Source: UBA11795 sp964652755 (lineage in GTDB: Bacteria > Chloroflexota > Dehalococcoidia > Lucifugimonadales > UBA826). From it: a DNA stretch of 43,222 nt. The position numbers and the translations under genes are program-made. The stretch spans positions 1 to 43,222 of the forward strand of contig CAZZBP010000010.1 of NCBI GenBank assembly GCA_964652755.1, read 5' to 3'. Shown here piece after piece: positions 8,339 through 16,827 of this stretch (position 1 is the first letter of the stretch; the number at the start of each line of letters is the position of its first letter). Below the pieces are notes generated by a model. That model saw nothing but the letters and a program-made list of their open reading frames with translations. It was not told where the DNA came from and searched no databases.

Positions 8339-8374
8339 TGAATCTTTCTCACTGCATAGGCTGAGGGGTTCTAC

Positions 8375-9283
8375 ATGGAATGGATGTTATTTGCCGTAGC
8401 CAGTTCCTTCACTTTTGCTCTCGTATCTGTTTTGGACAAACTACTGATTTCCAACCATGTGCCAAATAGCAGAGTTTTCGTTGCAACCGTTGGAATAGCT
8501 CAGATATTGCTTGGGCTCTTCGCTCTACCCTTCGCATTGGAATCACCTTACCCAATCACCGCTGTAGTAATTGCTCTTCTTTCCGGGGTGTTTTCAGGGG
8601 CTTACCTAGTGGCAATGTTCATAATAATGGAATCTCAGGATGTATCAAGAGTAGTTCCTGTAGTGTCCACATATCCAGTATTTGTAGCATTGCTGGCATA
8701 TCTATTTCTTGGAGAATCGGTCACTCCTATTGCCTGGATCTGCGTAGTAATCACAGTAGCTGGAGCAGCGTTAGTTTCATTGGCTCCATCTAGTATGGGG
8801 TCTCAGAGCGGAAGGGAAAGTATTGTTGCAATGGCCATCCTTTTTATTGCGAGTATGTCTTTTGGACTAAGTCAGTTTCTCTCGAAAACAATTGCAGATG
8901 ACATGACTTTATGGGGTCAGTTTATGCTGCGTGGAATAGGAGGGGGCATCGTTTGTGGTTGCTTAATATTGTCAGAATCAGTCCGAAATGGCCTTTCCGA
9001 GGTCCTCAGAAAGCCCAAAACCCTTTCTCTGATATCCTTGACTGAGGTTGTCCTTGTTTTCTTTGCGATACTATTCTTTTTTAAGGCCATTTATTCAGGT
9101 GAGGTTTATCTTACAGCCACAGTGATGGCTACTAGGCCTCTCTTCGTATTTGCACTTACCCTTTTTCTTAGCATCCCATTCATTGGTCTATTTAAAGAGT
9201 CAATGGAGGGCACGGCCTTGACGACTAGGACTACGGGAATAGTATTGACCGTTGGTGGTGTTATCGGCGTATCACTGTTGTAA
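8375..9283 (+). CDS. EamA/DMT-superfamily transporter
   Basis: 302 residues, nearly all membrane helices (about ten), in two EamA-type repeats. The first is roughly residues 1-140, ending LFLGESVTPIAWICVVITVAGAALVSL; the second is roughly 150-302, ending with a GIVLTVGGVIGVSLL helix. Such proteins export or import small metabolites through the cytoplasmic membrane; the substrate is unknown. ATG start at 8375 with GAGGGG 8 bases upstream. It is 36 bases after the dimeric-barrel gene and 41 bases before the flavin oxidoreductase gene, so the three may form one transcription unit. Confidence 0.85.
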   Translation: MEWMLFAVASSFTFALVSVLDKLLISNHVPNSRVFVATVGIAQILLGLFALPFALESPYPITAVVIALLSGVFSGAYLVAMFIIMESQDVSRVVPVVSTYPVFVALLAYLFLGESVTPIAWICVVITVAGAALVSLAPSSMGSQSGRESIVAMAILFIASMSFGLSQFLSKTIADDMTLWGQFMLRGIGGGIVCGCLILSESVRNGLSEVLRKPKTLSLISLTEVVLVFFAILFFFKAIYSGEVYLTATVMATRPLFVFALTLFLSIPFIGLFKESMEGTALTTRTTGIVLTVGGVIGVSLL

Positions 9284-9324
9284 TACAAATAGAAGAATTG
9301 AAAAATTAAAGGGATTGTAAGCAT

Positions 9325-10371
9325 ATGCAGTTTGGTAACTTTTTATTCCCTCATTCCAATGGGCCGGAAAATGATTTCGATGTCATTACAGAGGCCATGG
9401 AAGAAGCCATTCTGAGCGAAAAACTTGGCTTTGATGCAATATGGTTGGGTGAACACCATCTCGATGGGGCATGTGCATATGTCGATCCAATAACTTTCGC
9501 AGGAGCTGTTGCAGCCAACACCAAAGAAGTCACAATCGGATTCTCGGCCGTACAAATGGCCCTACATCATCCCACGAGACTAGCCGAGCAAATATCGCTT
9601 TTAGACAACTTAAGCAAGGGTCGGATCATACTAGGTGTCGGCAGGGGAACTGCTTATAACTTCTACGAATATAGAGCCTACGGTATACCTTTTACGGAGG
9701 CACAAGACAGATTGCTCGAATCTGAGAAAATCCTCGTCTCTGCATGGACAAACGAGTCACAATTTGTTCATAAGGGCAAGCATTTTAATCTTGATATGTC
9801 TCCCTTGCGACCGCGGGTGTACAGAAAACCTCACCCTCCTCTAATCCGAGCCCTGGCCACTGAAGAGACAATGCTGGAAATGGCCAAGGAAGGGAGGCCG
9901 TTTATGTTGGTTGTTCAGTCCGACGACGAAACTGTTCGCCGGTTCCGTCTATACCAAGAGGCAATGAAATCTCATTCTTATTCGCAGGATCGGATTAAGA
10001 CTAACCTTAGAAATTGTTGGATTTGGCGAAACATAATCGTTGCAGAGACTGATGAAAAGGCCAAATCACTTGCTCTGCCAGCATTTGAGGCGTCAACTGA
10101 CCTTGTAAGGCATGCCAGAGAAAATCTGAACACAAAGGAAGAATTTGAGTCGGTCAGAAAAGGGCTTTCGAATCCTCGGTTTGGTATAGATCACAGCTTG
10201 ATGTACGGTTCCCCTGCGACTATTAGGTCCCGGATTCAACGGCTAGAAGATGCCTCCGTAGGAGGGCTTATTCTCCATTTCAGGGTGGGTACTTTATCCA
10301 AACAACACAATGAAGAAAGTTTGGAATTATTCGCCTCCGAGGTTATGCCCGAGTTCCGCCGTAATCTCTAG
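9325..10371 (+). CDS. LLM-class (luciferase-like) flavin-dependent oxidoreductase
   Basis: 348 residues, the usual size for the bacterial luciferase-like TIM-barrel family that uses FMN or F420. The N-terminal strand MQFGNFLFPHSNGP, the GFDAIWLGEHH segment (about residues 35-45), the HHPTRLAEQISLLDNLSKGRIILGVGRG block (about 75-105) and the late GSPATIRSRIQRL segment are all characteristic. Members are two-component monooxygenases or hydride-transfer enzymes; the oxidised substrate here is unknown. Paralogous expansion of such enzymes is a known trait of SAR202 Chloroflexota, which fits the window. ATG start at 9325. Convergent with the acyl-CoA dehydrogenase gene 14 bases away. Confidence 0.9.
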   Translation: MQFGNFLFPHSNGPENDFDVITEAMEEAILSEKLGFDAIWLGEHHLDGACAYVDPITFAGAVAANTKEVTIGFSAVQMALHHPTRLAEQISLLDNLSKGRIILGVGRGTAYNFYEYRAYGIPFTEAQDRLLESEKILVSAWTNESQFVHKGKHFNLDMSPLRPRVYRKPHPPLIRALATEETMLEMAKEGRPFMLVVQSDDETVRRFRLYQEAMKSHSYSQDRIKTNLRNCWIWRNIIVAETDEKAKSLALPAFEASTDLVRHARENLNTKEEFESVRKGLSNPRFGIDHSLMYGSPATIRSRIQRLEDASVGGLILHFRVGTLSKQHNEESLELFASEVMPEFRRNL

Positions 10372-10385
10372 GCAACCCACAAATT

Positions 10386-11543
10386 TTACATCAGAGCGTT
10401 TTCACCAGTTATGTCTCTTCCTATAATCAATGTGTGTATGTCACGAGTACCTTCATAAGTATCGACTGTTTCAAGATTTAGCATGTGCCGAATTATTGAA
10501 TAATCCAGGGTGATCCCACTGCCCCCAAGGATTTCCCTAGCAGTTCTTGCCGCCTTCAATGCGGCTCTTACATTTTCCCTTTTGGCGACTGATACGTGAT
10601 TGTAATCCATAGTACCTTCGTCCTTCATCTTGCCCAATCTCCATGCCAGCAATAGCCCCTTTGTATGGTCTGTGATCATATCAACCAGCTTATCTTGTAT
10701 AAGCTGCCTGCTAGCTATTGGTTTGCCAAAGGTACTACGTGATTGAGAGAAGCGGAGAGCATCTTCATACACACCCTCAAGAGCACCCAGAGAACCCCAC
10801 GCTATACCGTATCTTGCCTGAGTTAAGCAGGAAAGGGGAGCCGAAAGACCTTTACAATCGGGCAACATTGCAGTTGCCGGTACTTCAACGTCGTTTAAGA
10901 CCAATTCGCTTGTAACAGAAGCTCGCATACTCATCTTACGCTCAATCTTATTTGCCTTGAAGCCTGCCGACTCCGTCGGCACAAGAAATCCCCTTACTGA
11001 ATCATAATCATCCTTGGCCCAGATTAAAGCAACATCCGCTATGTTGCCGTTCGTTATCCACATCTTAGTTCCGTTCAGTACGTACGTTTCACCACTTTTG
11101 CGCGCTCTGGTTTTCATAGCCCCTGGATCTGACCCGCCATCGTGTTCTGTGAGCCCAAAACAACCTACAGTATTACCTGCCGCCATTTCTGGCAGAAGTG
11201 TGCGCTTCTGCTCTTCTGAGCCGTACCTACTGATTGGATACATGACAAGCGCACCCTGCACACTGGCAAAGCTACGAAGTCCGGAATCGATTCTCTCAAG
11301 CTCATACATGATCAACCCGTACGGAACGTTGCCCACACCTGAACATCCGTAGTCTCGTGATAAGTTAGCCCCGAGAAATCCCATTTCCCCAAAGGTGGGG
11401 ACAAGTTCCCTGGGAAATTCACCTTCCTCCCACCATAGTGACACGCTAGGTTTAACCTCGGATTCTAGATATTCTCTTGCAGAGGACTGAATCTGCCTGT
11501 CTTCTGTCTCAAAGAGTTCAGCAACCGCGTAATAGTCAAGCAT
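10386..11543 (-). CDS. Acyl-CoA dehydrogenase, glutaryl-CoA dehydrogenase-like
   Basis: 385 residues with the three-part acyl-CoA dehydrogenase fold. FAD-binding segments include GCFGLTEHDGGSDPGAMKT (about 132-150) and WITNGNIADVALIWAK. The catalytic base is Glu364 in TYEGTRDIHTLIIGR, and this motif with the DIHxLIxGR tail is typical of the glutaryl-CoA dehydrogenase branch. Those enzymes oxidise and decarboxylate glutaryl-CoA to crotonyl-CoA in lysine and aromatic breakdown, passing electrons to ETF. Whether this copy decarboxylates cannot be seen here. ATG start at 11543. It is transcribed divergently from the UMF1 transporter. Confidence 0.9.
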   Translation of the reverse strand: MLDYYAVAELFETEDRQIQSSAREYLESEVKPSVSLWWEEGEFPRELVPTFGEMGFLGANLSRDYGCSGVGNVPYGLIMYELERIDSGLRSFASVQGALVMYPISRYGSEEQKRTLLPEMAAGNTVGCFGLTEHDGGSDPGAMKTRARKSGETYVLNGTKMWITNGNIADVALIWAKDDYDSVRGFLVPTESAGFKANKIERKMSMRASVTSELVLNDVEVPATAMLPDCKGLSAPLSCLTQARYGIAWGSLGALEGVYEDALRFSQSRSTFGKPIASRQLIQDKLVDMITDHTKGLLLAWRLGKMKDEGTMDYNHVSVAKRENVRAALKAARTAREILGGSGITLDYSIIRHMLNLETVDTYEGTRDIHTLIIGRDITGENALM

Positions 11544-11642
11544 CTAATTCTCCATTCTCATCTTTACGTATACTGCAAGTCCTAGAGATTGAACGTTCTA
11601 GGTAATAGTATGTGCTCTATCAGCCTCGACTACCAGTAATTC

Positions 11643-13376
11643 GTGGGGCCAATGGGATTAATGAACACACCAAAGTTACACGATTTACCTAAAGCGGAGC
11701 GAAAGATAATCCGAGCCTGGTGTATGTATGATTGGGCGAATTCGGCATTTGCTACAAGCGGTACAGCCGCCATTTTCCCTGTCTATTTTGTGTTTCTTTT
11801 CAAAAACGCCCTTGGAGACGAAGCTATATTCCTAGGGTTAACTTTCACAGGAAGCTCATTGTGGAGTTTGGGAATCGCAATTTCAACCGCTACAGTCGCT
11901 TTGAGCAGTCCTGTGTTGGGAGTCATCGCTGACCGGATAGCTATCAAAAAGACTCTCCTTTGGGCATACACTATTGCCGGTTCACTATTCACCTTCCTAG
12001 CATTTTTTTCTGCATACACTTCAGATCCCTGGGCATGGCTTTTTGGAACATTTCTCCTAGGCAATATCGGTTTCGCAGGAAGCCTTGTTTTCTACAATTC
12101 ATTCCTTCCACATATCGCTCCTAAGCATCTGTTAGACGACGTGAGTTCGAGAGGATTTGCCTATGGTTACATAGGGGGCGGACTGCTTCTTGTTGTTCAT
12201 CTCGCCCTCAATGTAATCACCTCAGAAAGTCAAATCAGTGATCTTGTGACGAGGCTGTCTATAGCCTCTGTAGGTCTCTGGTGGTTTTTTTGGTCTCTGT
12301 ACACATTAAAAATAATACCTGAACCAGCTATATTGATTCCCATTAAAGGTCTAACAACCTTTTCTGCCATTAAACTTGGTTTCAGCGAAATTGGAAACAC
12401 TTTTCGTGAATTACAGCGATTCAAGGTAATCCTCCTTTACCTGTGTGCTTATCTTCTGTTCAATGACGGGATACAAACCGTTCTTGGTATTGCAGGAGCT
12501 TTCGCAGCAGACACCCTTGGCATTCCGCTAGTTTTCAATATGGCGACAATCCTCATTATTCAATTTGTAGCCGCAGGTGGGGCAATGGCATTCAGCCGTC
12601 TGTCATCTGCGATAACAACTAAAAAGGCGCTGACCGTATCCCTTATAGGGTGGATATTTATAGTGCTATTTGGAGTTGCAATTGCCCCTCTTGTGCCGTC
12701 CAATCACCAGGATCATGATTACCAGCTAGAGTTTAACCAGAACAAAGGGGCCTACACGGTTAAATCAGCTCCCGAATTAGGTGATTCCCATGTGGAGAAA
12801 TTATGGAAGGAAGAATCAAACCAATTTATATCCGGTGAGGTGTTGTCCGTTGATAATGCAAGAAGTTTGATTGGCAGCGTCGGAAAATCCCAGAACTCTT
12901 CTTATAGCATATCAGTCTTGGAAGGCCCCATGAATAATGAACGGGTGATAGGAAGTTCTCACCTGTCTACCTTCGGTTCAGGTCCCTTGGATTGGTGGCC
13001 AATCCTGGTACGTAAAACATTATGGGCTCCTCTTGGAATAAAAGTGGTCTATCAATGGTTACTACTCGGGCTAGCAGTGGGGGTAGTAATGGGCGGAAGC
13101 CAGGCACTCTCCCGAAGCCTTTTTGCCCAGATTTCTCCAGAAACTCGGAGTGGAGAGTTCTTCTCATTTTTCGGATTCATGAGTCGGGCGTCATCCGTGT
13201 TTGGTCCCATGCTCTACATTTTTGTCACCGGTATGTTGGACACAAGATCTGCTGTATTCTCAATCTTACTGATCATCGTAGCTGGAACCATAGTGCTTAA
13301 ATGGGTGGATGTTGACGCCGGATCGCAAATTGCGAAAGAAGAAGACCAGCGTATGAGGGAATATTTCTTAAAATAA
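11643..13376 (+). CDS. UMF1-family MFS transporter (Atg22-like) with large soluble insertion
   Basis: 577 residues against ~420-450 for common bacterial members. The N-terminus RAWCMYDWANSAFATSGTAAIFPVYF (residues ~25-49) is the hallmark of the UMF1/Atg22 branch of the major facilitator superfamily; yeast Atg22 exports amino acids from the vacuole, and bacterial substrates are not established. About 12 helices are visible. Between the helix ending near 350 and the next near 468 lies a ~115-residue hydrophilic insertion (bases ~12696-13046) with no recognised domain. GTG 11643, ATG 11652 and ATG 11661 are all possible starts; the longest is given. Confidence 0.85.
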   Translation: MGPMGLMNTPKLHDLPKAERKIIRAWCMYDWANSAFATSGTAAIFPVYFVFLFKNALGDEAIFLGLTFTGSSLWSLGIAISTATVALSSPVLGVIADRIAIKKTLLWAYTIAGSLFTFLAFFSAYTSDPWAWLFGTFLLGNIGFAGSLVFYNSFLPHIAPKHLLDDVSSRGFAYGYIGGGLLLVVHLALNVITSESQISDLVTRLSIASVGLWWFFWSLYTLKIIPEPAILIPIKGLTTFSAIKLGFSEIGNTFRELQRFKVILLYLCAYLLFNDGIQTVLGIAGAFAADTLGIPLVFNMATILIIQFVAAGGAMAFSRLSSAITTKKALTVSLIGWIFIVLFGVAIAPLVPSNHQDHDYQLEFNQNKGAYTVKSAPELGDSHVEKLWKEESNQFISGEVLSVDNARSLIGSVGKSQNSSYSISVLEGPMNNERVIGSSHLSTFGSGPLDWWPILVRKTLWAPLGIKVVYQWLLLGLAVGVVMGGSQALSRSLFAQISPETRSGEFFSFFGFMSRASSVFGPMLYIFVTGMLDTRSAVFSILLIIVAGTIVLKWVDVDAGSQIAKEEDQRMREYFLK

Positions 13377-13384
13377 GTAACGAA

Positions 13385-14161
13385 TTAAACAGAATTTTCT
13401 AAGAAATCCTGCGCCTGCTTAGGCCAATCTACAGTGACACCATCGATACCTAACCCTATTGCAATTTCTACTTGACTTGGCGAAGACATTCCCCATGCCC
13501 CCACATAAAGTCCAGATTTATGGGCTTTTCGAACGATGTCCTCATTCAGGGCTCCTATAAAGGGAAAGAATCCTTCGATTGCGTTTTTTACACAAAACTC
13601 AATCATACCGAGACCCGGCTCCAATAGTAGAAGGCCATGCCCTAATTCAGGTAGTATATTTTTTGAAAGTAATACCTGTTCAGGAGCAAAAGAAATAATA
13701 GATATACCTGGTACCTGGAGATCACCTTTATTCGATGTCGGGACGGGGCTCGGCATCCAACCGTGATCTATAACCAGTTCTCTTAACGATTTGACCAGGA
13801 TTTCTTCCAACGACTTAAGCTCAACAAATATGTGTGCTTTTCCAGAATAGCGAACAAGGACTTCTTCAAGCGTCGGAACGGTCTCCCCAATAAACTCCGT
13901 GCCGAACCATGAACCAGCATCCAATTCCTTTATCTGGGCTAATGTAAACTCCTTAATCGCACCAAAGCCGTCTGTTGTACGGTCCACATGCTCATCATGC
14001 ATAACAATAGGCACCTGGTCCGCAGTTAAATGAATATCCAACTCAATATACGGAAATCCAGATTCAATAGACCAGTCAAAACTAGAAATGGTGTTCTCTG
14101 GCCGTTCGGAGGAATATCCCCGATGTGAAATTACCTTAATGGAACTAACTCGTTTCGACAT
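13385..14161 (-). CDS. Glycerophosphodiester phosphodiesterase
   Basis: 258 residues, the normal size for a single-domain cytoplasmic GDPD enzyme (UgpQ type). Near the N-terminus ISHRGYSSERPENTISSF supplies the catalytic His and a metal-ligand Glu. YIELDIHLTADQVPIVMHDEHVDRTTDG supplies the second His and the Glu/Asp metal ligands. FVELK and a C-terminal GIDGVTVDWP complete the TIM barrel. The enzyme cleaves glycerophosphodiesters to glycerol-3-phosphate and an alcohol, recycling phospholipid head groups. No signal peptide. ATG start at 14161. It lies convergent with the UMF1 transporter, with an 8-base gap. Confidence 0.9.
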   Translation of the reverse strand: MSKRVSSIKVISHRGYSSERPENTISSFDWSIESGFPYIELDIHLTADQVPIVMHDEHVDRTTDGFGAIKEFTLAQIKELDAGSWFGTEFIGETVPTLEEVLVRYSGKAHIFVELKSLEEILVKSLRELVIDHGWMPSPVPTSNKGDLQVPGISIISFAPEQVLLSKNILPELGHGLLLLEPGLGMIEFCVKNAIEGFFPFIGALNEDIVRKAHKSGLYVGAWGMSSPSQVEIAIGLGIDGVTVDWPKQAQDFLENSV

Positions 14162-14309
14162 AGCTGCACGGTTGCCTCATGAGCCCATCGGCTGATATGA
14201 AAGGGTTTTAAGCTGAAATACCTCTCAGCAAATATTAGCAAGGAATCGAAGTCAGGGTAAAGTGACCAGCTTTGCTGTGCTAGTATCTTGACTCGTAATC
14301 TCATAATTA

Positions 14310-14384
14310 GCCAACGTAGCTCAGTGGAAGAGCAGCTGTTTCGTAAACAGCAGGTCGGCGGTTCAAATCCGCCCGTTGGCTCCA
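14310..14384 (+). tRNA. tRNA-Thr (anticodon CGT), CCA encoded
   Basis: A full cloverleaf is visible: acceptor GCCAACG/CGTTGGC, D arm GCTC/GAGC, anticodon stem GCTGT/ACAGC around the loop TTCGTAA (anticodon CGT, reading ACG), a 5-base variable region, and T arm GGCGG/CCGCC with loop TTCAAAT. The 3' CCA is encoded at 14382-14384. Only 17 bases separate it from the next start codon, so the tRNA is probably co-transcribed with the PPOX gene and cut out of the message. Confidence 0.95.
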
Positions 14385-14401
14385 GCTTTGAAAGGAACAT
14401 T

Positions 14402-14797
14402 ATGCCCGGACTAAGTAACCGTCAAATTGAATTACTGAAGGAACCCAATATCGCTCAATTCGTAACGTTAATGGACGATGGGGCACCTCAGATTTCGCCT
14501 GTCTGGATTGACACTGACGGTAATAATGTCTTAATTAACTCAGCTCTCGGGCGAGTAAAAACGAACAATATCGGGAGAGATAGTCGAGTAGCGGTCGGAA
14601 TCTACGATCCTGCAAACGCATATTCGCGAGTGGTGAATATCACAGGTACTGTGACCAGAATCACACAAGATGGTGCTAACGAACATATCAACCTTCTAGC
14701 GAAAAAATACCTTAACACGGAAAAGTACGAGGGGCGTAATATTCAAGATACTAGAGTAATAGTAGTGATAAAACCAGAGAGGATTACTGGGATCTAG
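14402..14797 (+). CDS. PPOX-class (pyridoxamine-phosphate-oxidase fold) F420/FMN-dependent protein
   Basis: 131 residues from ATG 14402, preceded by GAAAGGA; an in-frame extension upstream runs through the tRNA and is rejected. The split-barrel flavin-binding fold is recognisable: LLKEPNIAQFVTLMDDGAPQISPVWIDTDGNNVLINSA, then GRVKTNNIGRDSRVAVGIYDP, and RVVNITGTVTRI. Proteins of this size and pattern are usually classed as F420-dependent oxidoreductases of the PPOX family, though some bind FMN or heme. The exact cofactor and substrate are not visible. It converges with the amidohydrolase gene, 10 bases away. Confidence 0.85.
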   Translation: MPGLSNRQIELLKEPNIAQFVTLMDDGAPQISPVWIDTDGNNVLINSALGRVKTNNIGRDSRVAVGIYDPANAYSRVVNITGTVTRITQDGANEHINLLAKKYLNTEKYEGRNIQDTRVIVVIKPERITGI

Positions 14798-14807
14798 GTT
14801 GTCTTGA

Positions 14808-16232
14808 CTAGAACCCTTTATAGAGTTTGCTTTGTTCTAGATCAATTACCTGAAATGGAATACCGGTTTTTTCAACTTTCCTTTCTGCGGCGGACGTAAC
14901 AAGAAGGTTCCCTCCTGTTCCCAAAATTTTTCCATTAGCCATGACGGCATTTCCAGCGACAAAGGACATTACTGGCTCTCCAGACACGGGGTCTATTACA
15001 GTGATATCCGCGTCCGCTCCTTCTGTAAAGTGGCCTTTGTTTGTTAGACCTAGCATCCTTGAAGGAGTCAAGGACAATTTTTTTGACATTTCTAGTGGTG
15101 ATATAGCTCCGAACTTTACTAGAGACATTGTGCTTTGTATTGCTATATTTCTGGGATGTGATCCGCCATCGGTACTTACTGCATCTACTATAAACTCCCC
15201 ATCGGAATTCTTAGCCGTAGTCAGGGAAAAAGCGGAAGCCGGAAGGTTAACCGGAAAACTCATTCCGATTCTGGTTTTAGAAGACTCGTACAACTTGAGT
15301 GCCTCAGACCCTTTTACGTAAAATATCTCGTCTCCTTTTTGTTGAATTACTGACGCGTATCCTTCGAGTATCGCATCCTTCATCCCATCAAATGTAGGGG
15401 GATAATTCCTAGATTTAAGACAATTTCTGGGAACGTTAGCAATCACATTGCCTTCCCTATCGCAGAAGCCATTAGTTCCATTGGCTATTGCGTGATATAC
15501 CTCGGTATTTAATTGACCACTCATGTCCTTCATGATTCTTACGGCTTCGACACATTCTTCTTCAGGACGTTCGATTACTCCCCTGCAATAAGAATTCACG
15601 TGGCAAACATGAAGCCGCCCATCTCCCACAATATCAGGAATCTCTCTTAATCCACCAAGATGGCTTCCGGAATCTTTCGTACCAATATGAAAAGCGACAT
15701 ACGCATTTTGCTGGTTGCATTCACTAACGATATCAGCCGTAGTTTCCGAAGAAAACGGATGATAGCCTCCAAGTATCTTTACTCCAATACAACCTTGTCT
15801 CAATGCACCCGATACTGTGGTTGCTATTTCTCCCTTTGACGGGGCGTCGGATGATATAGTCAATCCAGGAACCAGCGCTAGAAGACCGGCTACGTTAAGC
15901 CCAGCCCCCTTTCGATTTATTCCATTGATGAGATTGTCCCCTGTCCCTCCCATATCCAAAACAGTGGTCGTACCTGCTTGCGCAAGCATCCGGTAGCCTA
16001 TCGCTGGGTCGATCGTTCTAGACATGCCTGCGACGTGGGCATGAGTATCAATCTGACCAGGTATAGTCCAGAGTTCCGAGACATCAATCGAACGATCTGC
16101 CCTAGATTCAGGTATTCGTTCCGAAATTGATTCGATTAACCCGGACCGGATTCCTATGTCCGACACCGAGTCAAAAGAATTGGCCGAATCTAAAATCCGG
16201 CTTCCCTTTAAAATCAGATCATATCTTGGCAT
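14808..16232 (-). CDS. Amidohydrolase-superfamily metal-dependent hydrolase
   Basis: 474 residues. The N-terminal beta-sandwich strand precedes WTIPGQIDTHAHVAG, whose HxH pair binds metal. GVKILGGYHPF carries a Lys that could be carboxylated to bridge two metals; YVAFHIGTKD and LHVCHVNSYC supply further His ligands, and DAVSTDGG gives the catalytic Asp. GHFTEGADADITVIDP is the usual C-terminal sandwich return. The arrangement fits the dihydroorotase/D-aminoacylase/enamidase group that hydrolyses cyclic amides or N-acyl amino acids; the true substrate cannot be named. ATG start at 16232 (MPRYDLILKGSRILD). It is divergent from the selenocysteine peroxiredoxin. Confidence 0.85.
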   Translation of the reverse strand: MPRYDLILKGSRILDSANSFDSVSDIGIRSGLIESISERIPESRADRSIDVSELWTIPGQIDTHAHVAGMSRTIDPAIGYRMLAQAGTTTVLDMGGTGDNLINGINRKGAGLNVAGLLALVPGLTISSDAPSKGEIATTVSGALRQGCIGVKILGGYHPFSSETTADIVSECNQQNAYVAFHIGTKDSGSHLGGLREIPDIVGDGRLHVCHVNSYCRGVIERPEEECVEAVRIMKDMSGQLNTEVYHAIANGTNGFCDREGNVIANVPRNCLKSRNYPPTFDGMKDAILEGYASVIQQKGDEIFYVKGSEALKLYESSKTRIGMSFPVNLPASAFSLTTAKNSDGEFIVDAVSTDGGSHPRNIAIQSTMSLVKFGAISPLEMSKKLSLTPSRMLGLTNKGHFTEGADADITVIDPVSGEPVMSFVAGNAVMANGKILGTGGNLLVTSAAERKVEKTGIPFQVIDLEQSKLYKGF

Positions 16233-16357
16233 TTCAAATTATCCCCTGAATGACATAAACTGACTCCATTTACGAGCGCCTATAGTACACTATCCAGACA
16301 TGGATTCTGCTTAAATTTACAGTGGTCGTTAGGTTTTAATAAATACAGGAGTATTTA

Positions 16358-16816
16358 ATGGTAGATATAGGTTCGGTAGCGCCGGAATTCACTTTGCCCG
16401 CACATTCAGGAAAACCAGTCAACTTAGGAGACTACAAAGGTCATAAAAATGTAGTTTTATCATTCCATATTCACTCTTTTACAGGTGGTTGAACACATCA
16501 AGTCTCTTCATTTCGTCAATATAACGGGGCATTTGAAGAGATAGATACCCAAGTTCTGGGTATCAGCTGTAACGCTAAACAGGTTCAAACCGCTTTTGCG
16601 GCCACTTTGGGTTCTATTCCGTATCCCATACTGTCGGATTTTTATCCCCACGGAAAAATGTCTACTGATTACGGAGTATTCAATGAAGATACCGGGGTAC
16701 CCAAGAGAGCGATCGTGATTATCGACAAAGAAGGCATCGTACGATTCAGCAAGATTTACAAATCCGCAATGGATCTAAATCCGAACGATATTCTAGACGA
16801 AGTCAAAAAGATATAG
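16358..16816 (+). CDS. Peroxiredoxin with selenocysteine (in-frame TGA) at the peroxidatic position
   Basis: The frame from ATG 16358 (AGGAG at 16347-16351 upstream) to TAG 16816 encodes 152 residues if TGA at 16490-16492 is read through. Both halves match an AhpC/TSA-type peroxiredoxin: IGSVAPEFTLPAHSG and NLGDYKGHKNVVLSF before, FRQYNGAFEEIDTQVLGIS and YPILSDFYPHGKMSTDYGVFNE after. The TGA is codon 45 in FTGG-TGA-TH, precisely where the family has the peroxidatic Cys (FTxxCT). Arg117 in VPKRA is the conserved active-site Arg. There is no other stop or frameshift, and a strong stem-loop follows the TGA. Peroxiredoxin-type selenoproteins are known in marine bacteria. The enzyme should reduce peroxides through a Sec selenenic acid; Cys71 is the only cysteine. 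A plain nonsense pseudogene is the alternative. Confidence 0.8.
16502..16542 (+). promoter_or_regulatory. Candidate bacterial SECIS element
   Basis: Nine bases after the TGA, GUCUCUUCA (16502-16510) pairs fully with UGAAGAGAU (16534-16542), counting one end G-U. Inside it UUUCGU (16511-16516) can pair with ACGGGG (16524-16529), leaving CAUU bulged on the 3' side. The apical loop is then CAAUAUA, or GUCAAUAUAAC if the top two pairs open. The loop begins ~22-24 bases after the TGA, the distance at which bacterial SECIS elements present their loop to SelB. The stem lies inside the coding sequence, as bacterial SECIS elements do. Confidence 0.6.
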
Positions 16817-16827
16817 CGGATACGTTT

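Noticed and set aside
14288..14401. N-terminal extension of the PPOX-family frame
   Set aside because: It runs through the tRNA-Thr gene; the family fold begins after ATG 14402, which has a ribosome site.
16607..16816. Short separate gene starting at 16607
   Set aside because: It is the back half of the peroxiredoxin; the front half is in the same frame and only the TGA separates them.
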